Of a DNA stretch of 7,905 nucleotides, positions 1 through 5,922 are shown piece by piece (positions within the stretch are counted from its first letter, which is position 1; each line of letters starts with the position of its first letter). The DNA comes from an uncultured Planctomycetota bacterium (GTDB lineage Bacteria > Planctomycetota > UBA1135 > GCA-002686595), in the NCBI GenBank assembly GCA_903829565.1, contig CAIKQM010000574.1, positions 1 to 7,905 on the forward strand, written 5' to 3'. The translations under genes were made by a program, and so were the position numbers. The notes below the pieces were generated by a model, which was not told the DNA's origin, searched no databases, and worked only from the letters and a program-made list of their open reading frames with translations.

Positions 1-1037
1 CCAACTCGGCGCTGGCCGACACCATCACGCTCAAGGACGGCAAGACGGAGACCGGCAAGGTCAAGGCCGAAGAGTTCGGCGGCGTGACCTTCGACCCTTC
101 GAAGGGCGATGACAAGCTCATCCTTTGGAAGGACATTGCCGCCAACGGCATCACCTACGAAGGTGCAGAAGAGTACATGGCCGCCAAGGAGCTGTTCGAC
201 CAGAACCGCTTCGATGACGCCATCGCCGCCTTCGCCGAAGTTGCCAAGGACGGCAAGAAGGGCGTGCTGCGCCAGAACGCGCTGTACTACAGCGGCAAGG
301 CGCAGGCCATGTCAGGCAAATTTGACGCTGCCTTGGCGAGCTTTGAAGCCCTGACCAAGGACTACGGCAAGTCGCGCTGGTTGATGGACATCGGTGAAAC
401 GATGGTCAGCATCTACGCCGCCAAGAAGGACCTCGCCAATGCCGCCAAGTCGCTCGACAAGCTCGGCAGCGATGCGTCCGCCGCGGGCGTCGATGCGAGC
501 TTTGACAAGGCCGTGCAAGTGCTCAAGGGCCGCGTGTTCGAAGAGCAAAAGGACTACGCCAAGGCACGCGCTGCCTACGGTGTGGCCTCGTCTGCCTCGG
601 GGCTCGATGCGCGCATCGTGCAACTGGGCAAGCTCGGCGAAGCACGCTGCACCGCGGCAACGGGCGACAAGACCAAGGCCGAAGGCATCTTCCGCTCGTT
701 GGTGCGCGAAGACGCCACGAACGGCGTGCTCGCCGGCGCGTGGAACGGCTTGGGCGACCTGATGCTCGAAGACGGCAAGAAGGGCAAGGGCGACGCGGAG
801 AAGATCACCGACGCGCTCTACTGCTACTTGCGCGGTGTGGTGCAATATCCCCCGCTGCCCGGTGATTCGACCCTCGAACACGAACGCGCCATCGCTGGTG
901 CCGCGCAGTGCTTCCGCTTCCTGTCGCAAATCGACAGCAAGGCCGAAGGCAAGCGCGCCAACAAAGATCGCGCCGACCAGCATGTCGCTATGCTGCGCCA
1001 GCGTTACCCGAACTCGGCTTTCTTGCAGGGCCTGTGA
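1..1037 (+). CDS. TPR-repeat protein, probably exported; 5' end outside window
   Basis: The frame is open from base 3 to a TGA at 1035-1037, so the gene starts upstream. The GTG at 84 has no special claim as a start. The first visible residues, NSALADTITLKDG, look like the end of a Sec signal peptide (cut after ALA) followed by a short beta-type stretch with the pattern LKDGK-x-x-GKV. If so, nearly all of the mature protein is visible (344 residues). From about visible residue 56 it is helical with degenerate TPR units, for example ELFDQNRFDDAIAAFAEVAK, then ALYYSGKAQAMSGKFDAALASF, and later FEEQKDYAKARAAY and ARCTAATGDKTKAEGIFRSL. TPR proteins are scaffolds, so no enzymatic role is implied. 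It lies 95 bp upstream of exbB on the same strand with no obvious terminator between. It may act in the periplasm as a partner of the ExbBD motor; that link is inferred from position only. Confidence 0.85.
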   Translation, partial: NSALADTITLKDGKTETGKVKAEEFGGVTFDPSKGDDKLILWKDIAANGITYEGAEEYMAAKELFDQNRFDDAIAAFAEVAKDGKKGVLRQNALYYSGKAQAMSGKFDAALASFEALTKDYGKSRWLMDIGETMVSIYAAKKDLANAAKSLDKLGSDASAAGVDASFDKAVQVLKGRVFEEQKDYAKARAAYGVASSASGLDARIVQLGKLGEARCTAATGDKTKAEGIFRSLVREDATNGVLAGAWNGLGDLMLEDGKKGKGDAEKITDALYCYLRGVVQYPPLPGDSTLEHERAIAGAAQCFRFLSQIDSKAEGKRANKDRADQHVAMLRQRYPNSAFLQGL

Positions 1038-1077
1038 GCCCGCGCGAGACAGCTGTGCAGACTGCTTAGAACTACAA

Positions 1078-1098
1078 GAGCCGGGATCCAGCCGGCTC
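1078..1098 (+). other. small inverted repeat in exbB leader
   Basis: GAGCCGG at 1078-1084 pairs perfectly with CCGGCTC at 1092-1098, leaving a 7-base loop. It lies in the 95-bp gap between the TPR gene and exbB. No T-run follows (a C-run does), so it is not a typical intrinsic terminator. It could be an RNA stability or processing hairpin, or chance in GC-rich DNA. Confidence 0.35.
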
Positions 1099-1132
1099 AA
1101 TCCCCCCCAGAAACCCAGAGAAGACTCTCCCG

Positions 1133-1855
1133 ATGAACGCGACCCAAAAGAAGTTCCTGATGACGGCCTTTGCGGCCGTGGTGATGTTGTCCGGCCTCGC
1201 GCTGGCGTCTGACGGCGCCCCGAAGAAGTCGTGGCTCGAACTGTTCCAGACGACGGGCCCCGTCGGCTACATGATGGTCATCACCTCCATGACCGGCACG
1301 GCGCTCTTGATCGAGCACTTCGTCAACGTGCGCAAGGAGAAGATGGCGCCGGCCCAAGTGGCCAGCGACCTCGAGGCCTACATCCAAAACGGCGAGTACG
1401 ATGCCGCTCTGGAAATGTGCGAGACGGAGCAAGGCTACCTCTCGAACCTGGTCGGCGCCGCGTTGCGCATGCGTCACGCTGGCTTCGGCGAGATGGTCAA
1501 CTCGATGGAGCAGGCCGCCACGCAAGAGCAATTCAAGGTCACGACCAAGGTGTCGTACCTCTCCCTCATCGGCAACATCGGACCATTGCTCGGTCTGCTG
1601 GGCACCGTGACGGGCATGATCGCGTCCTTCCAGGTCATCGAAGGCTTGAAGGCCCCGACCCCGAAGGACTTGGCCTCGGGCGTGTACGAGTCGCTCGTGA
1701 ACACGACCATGGGTCTGTTCATCGGTATCGTCTGGTTGACGGCGTTCTTCTTCTACAAGAACCTCGTCACCAAGATCGCGCTCGAAATCAACCTGCAAGC
1801 CGCGCGCATCATCGCGCCCTTCGCTACAGCAGAAGGTGGCGGTCGTCAGCACTGA
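1133..1855 (+). CDS. exbB: MotA/TolQ/ExbB-family proton channel with Sec signal peptide
   Basis: This 240-residue protein is the channel subunit of an ExbBD/TolQR-type inner-membrane motor that uses proton-motive force. Residues 1-26 form a Sec signal peptide: basic start MNATQKK, hydrophobic core, ALA before SDG. Predicted membrane helices are about 44-66, 142-165 and 189-208, with the cytosolic domain between the first two. The family signature is clear. TM2 carries GNIGPLLGLLGTVTGM with Thr158, and TM3 carries YESLVNTTMGLFIG. Glu186 and Thr191 there match the conserved channel Glu and Thr of E. coli ExbB (E176, T181). The ATG at 1133 is preceded by a purine-rich AGAGAAG about 9 bases upstream, and it gives a complete signal peptide. 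The two ExbD genes follow on the same strand. The family is certain. The name exbB is by family, because the energised partner is unknown and tolQ-like would be equally valid. Confidence 0.95.
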   Translation: MNATQKKFLMTAFAAVVMLSGLALASDGAPKKSWLELFQTTGPVGYMMVITSMTGTALLIEHFVNVRKEKMAPAQVASDLEAYIQNGEYDAALEMCETEQGYLSNLVGAALRMRHAGFGEMVNSMEQAATQEQFKVTTKVSYLSLIGNIGPLLGLLGTVTGMIASFQVIEGLKAPTPKDLASGVYESLVNTTMGLFIGIVWLTAFFFYKNLVTKIALEINLQAARIIAPFATAEGGGRQH

Positions 1856-1910
1856 TGACCGCACCCTGACGACTGAACTGAGTTGAATCGAGTTTTCTGG
1901 GCTAAGCACC

Positions 1911-1943
1911 GCGCGTTGGAGTTCCGCGTGAACTCCAACGCGC
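1911..1943 (+). other. perfect 14-bp hairpin between exbB and first exbD
   Basis: Bases 1911-1924 (GCGCGTTGGAGTTC) are the exact reverse complement of 1930-1943, with a 5-base loop CGCGT. No T-run follows, so this is not a standard rho-independent terminator. It lies in a 150-bp gap, unusually long for this operon. It could protect the upstream exbB message, mark a processing site, cause partial termination, or bind a protein. The symmetry is seen directly; its role is inferred. Confidence 0.7.
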
Positions 1944-1993
1944 ACCGCTCGCCCTCCCCTGTGCGTGTCGAGTCTGAGAGCCTATAGCGTCCT

Positions 1994-1999
1994 GAGGAG
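1994..1999 (+). promoter_or_regulatory. Shine-Dalgarno site that fixes the GTG start of the first exbD
   Basis: GAGGAG at 1994-1999, six bases before the GTG at 2006, is the best Shine-Dalgarno match in the window. It supports GTG as the start. The next in-frame Met lies at the edge of the membrane helix, too late to give a normal ExbD. Confidence 0.65.
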
Positions 2000-2005
2000 T
2001 AGACC

Positions 2006-2530
2006 GTGAGCAAGGAACAACCGAAGCTGAAGGAAGACATTTCCCCGAACGTGGTGCCGATGATCGACATCATGTTCCTTCTGTTGCTCTTCTTCATGCT
2101 GGGTGCCGACATGGCACAGCGCGAGTCGGTGGACATGGTTCTGCCGCTAGCCGACCAGATCAAGGAGCAGAAGGAGAACGAGGAAGTGCCGACGACCACG
2201 GTCAACGTGCACCACGATCCGAACCTGGACTGCAAGATCAACGACTCGGCCGAGAATGGTTGCCGTGAAAAGGGCCACTGGATCTGGTCCGTGCGCGGCA
2301 TCACCCACACGGCGGAAACGCTCAAGACGCAACTCCAAATCGACGCCGATGAGTTCTTGGAAGACTCGGACACTCCGGGTGCTGGCAAGAAGCTTTCGGC
2401 CAAGAAGTTGCTGATCCGGGCCGACGGTAAGGCTCCCTACGGGGAGATCCAGCGCGTCATCGAAATCGGTGGCGGCGTGGGCATGTACAAGGTCGAGGTC
2501 GCGGGCGCGAAGCCCTCTGCCGCGCCCTGA
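2006..2530 (+). CDS. exbD: ExbD/TolR-family motor subunit, first paralogue
   Basis: This 174-residue protein has the standard ExbD/TolR layout: short cytosolic N-terminus (1-15), one membrane helix (about 17-36) and a periplasmic domain. The helix starts NVVPMIDIMFLLLLFFML. Asp21 matches the essential protonatable Asp of the family (E. coli ExbD D25). The periplasmic end carries the usual LLIRADGKAPYGEIQRVIEIGGGVGMYKVEV pattern (about 135-165; core residues RAD and YGE). An insert of about 25 residues in the periplasmic domain contains Cys76 and Cys86, which could form a disulfide. The start is GTG with a good ribosome site. It lies downstream of exbB and 59 bp before a second, clearly different exbD. 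In the complex a pair of ExbD helices sits inside the ExbB pentamer and passes motion to an envelope partner. That is family knowledge; the partner here is not known. Confidence 0.93.
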   Translation: MSKEQPKLKEDISPNVVPMIDIMFLLLLFFMLGADMAQRESVDMVLPLADQIKEQKENEEVPTTTVNVHHDPNLDCKINDSAENGCREKGHWIWSVRGITHTAETLKTQLQIDADEFLEDSDTPGAGKKLSAKKLLIRADGKAPYGEIQRVIEIGGGVGMYKVEVAGAKPSAAP

Positions 2531-2589
2531 AGCCGACGCACCTGAGCCCTACGCAAACCTACAAACCAACCTTTTAGAGAGCATTCATC

Positions 2590-3048
2590 ATGGCAGGCGG
2601 CGGAGAAGCAGAAGACAACCCAGTGAACATCAACGTCGTGCCGATGGTCGACGTGATCTTCTGTCTGTGCGTGTTCTTCATGTGCTCGTTCAAGTTCAAG
2701 CAACTCGAGGGCAAGTTCACCTCGTGGTTGCCGAAGGACAAGGGCGTAGGCGGTGCCTCGGACCCGGGCGAAATTCGCGAAATGCGCGTGGCCTTGTTCT
2801 GGGAGGCCGACACGCAGAAGGTGCGTCGCCAGTACGGTCACCGCGAGGTAACGGACGACGAAGAGCTCAAGCGCATCCTCGATGGCGCGCACCAAGACTT
2901 CATCAAGCAAGGCAAGCCGGATACGCCCGTCATCATCGACGGTGCCTTCGAAGTGCCGTGGCAATCGATCTACACCGTCGTGAACATCTGCAAGGCGCTC
3001 GAGATCGAAAAGATCGAGTTCGCCATGGGTGCTAGCGCCGGTAAGTGA
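2590..3048 (+). CDS. exbD: ExbD/TolR-family motor subunit, second paralogue
   Basis: This 152-residue ExbD-like protein begins with a short cytosolic tail (1-12) and a membrane helix, NINVVPMVDVIFCLCVFFMC. Asp21 is the conserved protonatable residue, at the same position as in the paralogue upstream. The periplasmic part ends in PVIIDGAFEVPWQSIYTVVNICKAL, a diverged form of the usual IRAD-x-x-x-x-Y motif in which RAD has become IDG. Three Cys (25, 27, 32) lie within the membrane helix, which is unusual and absent from the first paralogue. ATG at 2590 has AGAGAG about 8 bases upstream. A strong terminator follows 24 bases after the stop, so this is the last gene of the motor unit. The two ExbDs may form a heterodimer or serve alternative complexes. 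Confidence 0.92.
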   Translation: MAGGGEAEDNPVNINVVPMVDVIFCLCVFFMCSFKFKQLEGKFTSWLPKDKGVGGASDPGEIREMRVALFWEADTQKVRRQYGHREVTDDEELKRILDGAHQDFIKQGKPDTPVIIDGAFEVPWQSIYTVVNICKALEIEKIEFAMGASAGK

Positions 3049-3072
3049 GCTTGCCCTAGGTACCAACTACAC

Positions 3073-3112
3073 GCGGGCCGTGGCTCTCATCAGCCGCGGC
3101 CCGCAGTTTTTT
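3073..3112 (+). terminator. rho-independent terminator ending the exbB-exbD-exbD unit
   Basis: GCGGGCCGTGGCT at 3073-3085 pairs with AGCCGCGGCCCGC at 3092-3104, giving 13 bp with one U-G pair and a 6-base loop CTCATC. A and G are followed by six T (3107-3112). It lies 24 bases after the stop of the second exbD. Confidence 0.93.
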
Positions 3113-3182
3113 GGTTGGCGCAGTTTTTGGACAAGCTGTCCTGTTCCCAAGAGCACCTTCCGTACTAGAAGATGCCTCAGCG

Positions 3183-4181
3183 ATGAGTGATTTGGATCCT
3201 AAGCGCACACCTGACCATCTGGAACGAGCGTTCCTGCGGCCCAGCGAACCCGAACCTTTTTGGAAGACCAAAGAGTTCGGCCGCTTCGCTGCCTTGGCTG
3301 GGGTAGCACTCTTCTCTCTGCTGCTGTTCGCCTACTTCGGCCTGCGCCAAGCAGAGCAAGCCGAGCGTGACGCCGAGTTGGCCAAAGCGGCTTGGCCGGC
3401 GTTGACCGCGGTCGAGCGCCAAGCGCGCTTGGATGCACAAACCAACCTGTTTGAAGGCGCGCTGCGCGACAGCCAAAGCGGCCAAGGGTTTGTGCAAACA
3501 CCGGGCTACCTCAAGCTGCTCGATAGCCTCAAGCGCTACAAGCCCGAAGATGTCTCGCAGCGTGCGCAACGCACGCTGGACTACACCACCCTGATCACGG
3601 ATCCCGAGCCATGGCGCGGGGAATTCGTGCGCATGCGCGGCTTGGTCGGTGGCATGTGGGCGGAACGCCTCCCCGGCCCCATTTTCGAGCACAAGGATGT
3701 GTGGCGCGGCCTGCTGACCGATGGCGAAGGCGACAACGGCGTGATGTTCGACATTCTCGAACGCCCGGAGAACGCCGACAGCTTGCACCGCCAGGCCGTG
3801 GATGTGGAAGCGGTGTACTACCGCAATGTCGCGTACACGGCCGAGAACGGCGAGACGCGCAGCGTGCCGTGGATTCTGGTCAAGTCGATTGCCTTGGTGC
3901 CCTCGGCCGCGGAAACCTCGTACAAGGCGACGCTGGCCGACAACACCTTGTTGATCATCGCTTTGCTGGCCTTTGCCGTGCTGGCAGCGCGCGTGCTATT
4001 CTCCTCGCTTCGCAAGAAACGCCGAGCGGTCGTCCCCGCTGCGGCGCCGCAGTCCATCCGCGATGTGTTGGAAGCCAATCGCCGCAAGGCAGGCATCCGG
4101 CCGTCGTCGAACGCCTCGACTCAATCCCCCTCTAGACCCCAAAGTCCCTCGGACTCACACCAGACTCCCCCCAGACGATGA
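3183..4181 (+). CDS. two-helix membrane protein of unknown function
   Basis: The 332-residue protein is not recognised as a named family. The ATG at 3183 is preferred. The frame extends upstream to a TTG at 3111, but that lies in the T-run of the preceding terminator. Predicted layout: cytosolic 1-33; helix about 34-53 (RFAALAGVALFSLLLFAYFG); an extracytoplasmic region about 54-254; a second helix about 255-274 (TLLIIALLAFAVLAARVLF); then a basic and Ser/Pro-rich cytosolic tail. Residues 60-135 are helical. Residues 140-238 look beta-rich, with EPWRGEFVRMRGLVG, a DVWRGLLTDGEG turn and VPWILVKSI, which could be an OB-like fold (weak). The tail carries SIRDVLEANRRKAG (291-304), which recurs in the next protein. 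The stop overlaps the next start as ATGA, so the two are probably translationally coupled and act together. No catalytic motif was seen. Confidence 0.85.
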   Translation: MSDLDPKRTPDHLERAFLRPSEPEPFWKTKEFGRFAALAGVALFSLLLFAYFGLRQAEQAERDAELAKAAWPALTAVERQARLDAQTNLFEGALRDSQSGQGFVQTPGYLKLLDSLKRYKPEDVSQRAQRTLDYTTLITDPEPWRGEFVRMRGLVGGMWAERLPGPIFEHKDVWRGLLTDGEGDNGVMFDILERPENADSLHRQAVDVEAVYYRNVAYTAENGETRSVPWILVKSIALVPSAAETSYKATLADNTLLIIALLAFAVLAARVLFSSLRKKRRAVVPAAAPQSIRDVLEANRRKAGIRPSSNASTQSPSRPQSPSDSHQTPPRR

Positions 4182-5746
4182 GCGAGAACCAACCGAACGC
4201 GGGCGACCGCCCGATGTCGATGAAGGAGAAACTGCTGGCCCAACGCCGCGCTGCGGAGGCAGGCGAAGCGCCCGCCAAGCAGACGCCCGCGCCGGCTCCT
4301 GCGCCTACACCGGCGCCGGCAGCAGCTGCTCCCAAACCGGCGGCTGCGAAACCTGCGGCGCCCAAGCCGGCAGCTCCCAAGGTTGCTGCTCCCAGGGCTG
4401 CTGCTCCCGCGGCCAAGGCTGCTACGCGCACCACTGGTAATCCAGACGTGAAGCGCGAAGTGGAAGAGCTGCGCAAGAAGCAAGACAAGTGGCTCACGTA
4501 CGGCTGGATTGTGGCCGGCGTTTTGATGGCCATCGCGGGCACTGTGTACTTCACGGTGCAGTCGAAGAAGAAGCACGAAGCCGACAAGCGCGCGTACTAC
4601 GAGAAGACCGTCTCCGAGTTCATGAAGGAGATGCTGACCTTCGATCCGAACAAGGAGTCGGACGCGCAAGCGCTGCTGAAGAAGGCCGAAGAGAAGCGCG
4701 AGTCCTTCGGCTCTGACATGGACGGCGACAACATGGTGGGTTGGAAGACCACCTACTTCCTGTACGAGGGCAAGGATGTGCCCGGACGCGTGCAGGCCAT
4801 GGTGGGCCGCGCCCAATCGTCGCTCGATGCCCTCAAGCGTCAGCGCGAGTTGATTTCTGGTCTCGCCGCGATCGAGAACGATGTCAACAACGCCTCCAGC
4901 AAGAAGCCGGAAGAGCTGCAAGCCCTCAAGCGCCGCTTGGGTGAGTACGAGCAGCAAGCTGGCATGGGCGCGGAGTTCGACACGCGCGTGTCGGCTGCCA
5001 AGGTCAAGATCGGTCGCGCCTATGCGGATCGCCTCTTTGACGAAGCGAAGAGCCTCGCGGGCAAGGGCCCGAGCGAGGCGCGTGCTGCTCTGGCAGCGTT
5101 CGCCAAGGCCGAGGACGAGTTCACCGTCCTGCTCGACGAGGCCTACAACAAGCGCAACCAAGAGGCGATCGCCTACATCACGCCCAAGTACCAGTCGATC
5201 ATCGACGACTCGGACAAGCTGGCGGTGGCCACCTTCACCGCCGATGTGTTCGCGCGTGCGGATGCGCGCGATGTGCTCAAGACGGTCGAGCCGGCCAAGT
5301 GGGGTCAGGACGGCCTCAAGGGCTTCCGCATCGATGCCAGCGGCCTCCAGGCGATCGGTTTGGATCCGGGCAGCAAGAAGGACGGCGTCTTCTCGGTGGG
5401 CGACCTCGAGAAGTGGCGCGACTTCGAGCTCGATTTCGAGTTCCAAGTCGTCAAGGGCGAGGCCCAGTTCTACTTCCGCCTCGGCAAGCAGATCCAATCG
5501 GCCGAGGGCTTCATGGTCCAGACCGGCGCCGAAGACTGGAAGGCCGGCGAGACCTACTCCTGCAAGGCGACTCTCGTGGGCTCGACCATGCGGCTGGAAT
5601 TTGGCGACAACGCCAACCAAGAGCCGCGCGAATCGACCCTCGACTGGCGTCGCAGCCGCAAGGGTGCCTTTGGCGTCGTCGTGCCGCAGGGCAGCGAGGT
5701 CAAGATCACCAAGATGAAGCTGAAGCTGATGCGCCCGACGCAGTGA
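4178..5746 (+). CDS. single-pass membrane protein with Ala/Pro tail and DUF1080/LamG-like C-terminal domain
   Basis: The 522-residue protein starts at an ATG overlapping the previous stop (ATGA). Residues 1-30 carry the motif SMKEKLLAQRRAA (14-26). Residues 31-83 are an Ala/Pro/Lys-rich linker. A short charged helix (90-104) precedes one membrane helix (about 107-127), then KKKH. Positive charges on both sides make the orientation less than certain, but N-in is favoured. Residues 135-360 are mainly helical with coiled-coil-like stretches. Residues about 368-520 form a beta domain with the pattern of the DUF1080 (3-keto-disaccharide hydrolase-like) or concanavalin/LamG fold: W375, KWRDFELDFEFQV, GEAQFYFRLG, GFMVQTG, then GAFGVVVPQGSEVKITKMKLKL at the end. 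Such domains bind or act on sugars and are common in Planctomycetes. No catalytic residue could be assigned, so binding is as likely as hydrolysis. The N-terminal part is not recognised. A terminator follows. Confidence 0.87.
   Translation: MSENQPNAGDRPMSMKEKLLAQRRAAEAGEAPAKQTPAPAPAPTPAPAAAAPKPAAAKPAAPKPAAPKVAAPRAAAPAAKAATRTTGNPDVKREVEELRKKQDKWLTYGWIVAGVLMAIAGTVYFTVQSKKKHEADKRAYYEKTVSEFMKEMLTFDPNKESDAQALLKKAEEKRESFGSDMDGDNMVGWKTTYFLYEGKDVPGRVQAMVGRAQSSLDALKRQRELISGLAAIENDVNNASSKKPEELQALKRRLGEYEQQAGMGAEFDTRVSAAKVKIGRAYADRLFDEAKSLAGKGPSEARAALAAFAKAEDEFTVLLDEAYNKRNQEAIAYITPKYQSIIDDSDKLAVATFTADVFARADARDVLKTVEPAKWGQDGLKGFRIDASGLQAIGLDPGSKKDGVFSVGDLEKWRDFELDFEFQVVKGEAQFYFRLGKQIQSAEGFMVQTGAEDWKAGETYSCKATLVGSTMRLEFGDNANQEPRESTLDWRRSRKGAFGVVVPQGSEVKITKMKLKLMRPTQ
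4325..4414 (+). repeat. six degenerate Ala/Pro/Lys pentapeptide repeats
   Basis: Residues 50-79 of the 522-residue membrane protein consist of six pentads: AAPKP, AAAKP, AAPKP, AAPKV, AAPRA, AAPAA. They lie within the wider Ala/Pro-rich linker (about 4268-4426). This is a flexible, basic spacer, predicted cytosolic. Such low-complexity tracts often vary in length between strains. Confidence 0.75.
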
Positions 5747-5765
5747 TAGCTAGCCGCGCTAGCTA
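5747..5765 (+). other. CTAG-rich inverted repeat directly after stop codon
   Basis: TAGCTAGC at 5747-5754 is the exact reverse complement of GCTAGCTA at 5758-5765, with a CGC spacer. It begins on the base after the TGA of the DUF1080-like gene and lies 15 bases before the terminator stem. It could be a small extra hairpin in the mRNA or a DNA-binding dyad. The in-frame region also has TAG right after TGA, a tandem stop. Confidence 0.5.
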
Positions 5766-5780
5766 GCTGCTCGTTCAGCA

Positions 5781-5830
5781 CCCGCCGCCCCGCCAGTTCC
5801 CCGACGGAACTGACGGGGCGGCGGGGTTTT
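5781..5830 (+). terminator. strong rho-independent terminator before hppA
   Basis: A 20-bp stem (5781-5800 with 5806-5825) has a single C-A mismatch and a 5-base loop CCGAC. The base is very GC-rich, CCCGCCGCCCCG against its complement. It is followed by G and TTTT (5827-5830). The stem is long for a bacterial terminator. It ends the two-gene unit and isolates hppA as its own transcript. Confidence 0.92.
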
Positions 5831-5843
5831 ATGGCCGTCCTTT

Positions 5844-5872
5844 TTGCACTACCCCCGCTTGGACGGTACAAC
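5844..5872 (+). promoter_or_regulatory. possible sigma70-type promoter for hppA
   Basis: TTGCAC (5844-5849) and TACAAC (5867-5872) are separated by 17 bases, matching 3 of 6 and 4 of 6 consensus positions. A promoter is expected here because a terminator lies just upstream and the hppA start is 51 bases downstream. The match itself is weak. Confidence 0.3.
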
Positions 5873-5922
5873 CTCCGTTTCTACTGCTGTCCCCGAACCG
5901 GACAACGGAGAACCAAGAGACG

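Noticed and set aside
84..86. GTG as start of the TPR protein
   Set aside because: The frame is open to the window edge, and the preceding residues look like a real signal-peptide end plus a beta stretch.
1856..2005. Small gene or promoter in the exbB-exbD gap
   Set aside because: No frame with a start, ribosome site and reasonable length was seen. TATAGC at 1983-1988 has no good -35 at the right distance. The hairpin is the only clear element.
3111..3182. Upstream extension of the 332-residue protein to a TTG
   Set aside because: The TTG lies in the T-run of the terminator, so a transcript from the next unit would hardly include it. The extension has no ribosome site, and ATG 3183 gives a normal N-terminus.
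3113..3182. Promoter for the two-gene unit
   Set aside because: One is expected here, but TTGGAC at 3127-3132 has no credible -10 at 16-18 bases, so none was annotated.
4178..4560. TonB-like protein, because of a Pro/Ala/Lys-rich tract beside a membrane helix
   Set aside because: In TonB the Pro-rich region follows the membrane helix. Here it comes before it, and the C-terminal domain is DUF1080-like rather than TonB-like.
4121..5620. Open frame of 499 codons on the - strand
   Set aside because: It is antisense to the 522-residue protein with its membrane helix and beta domain. The translation has no domain pattern and is Leu/Arg/Gly-biased.
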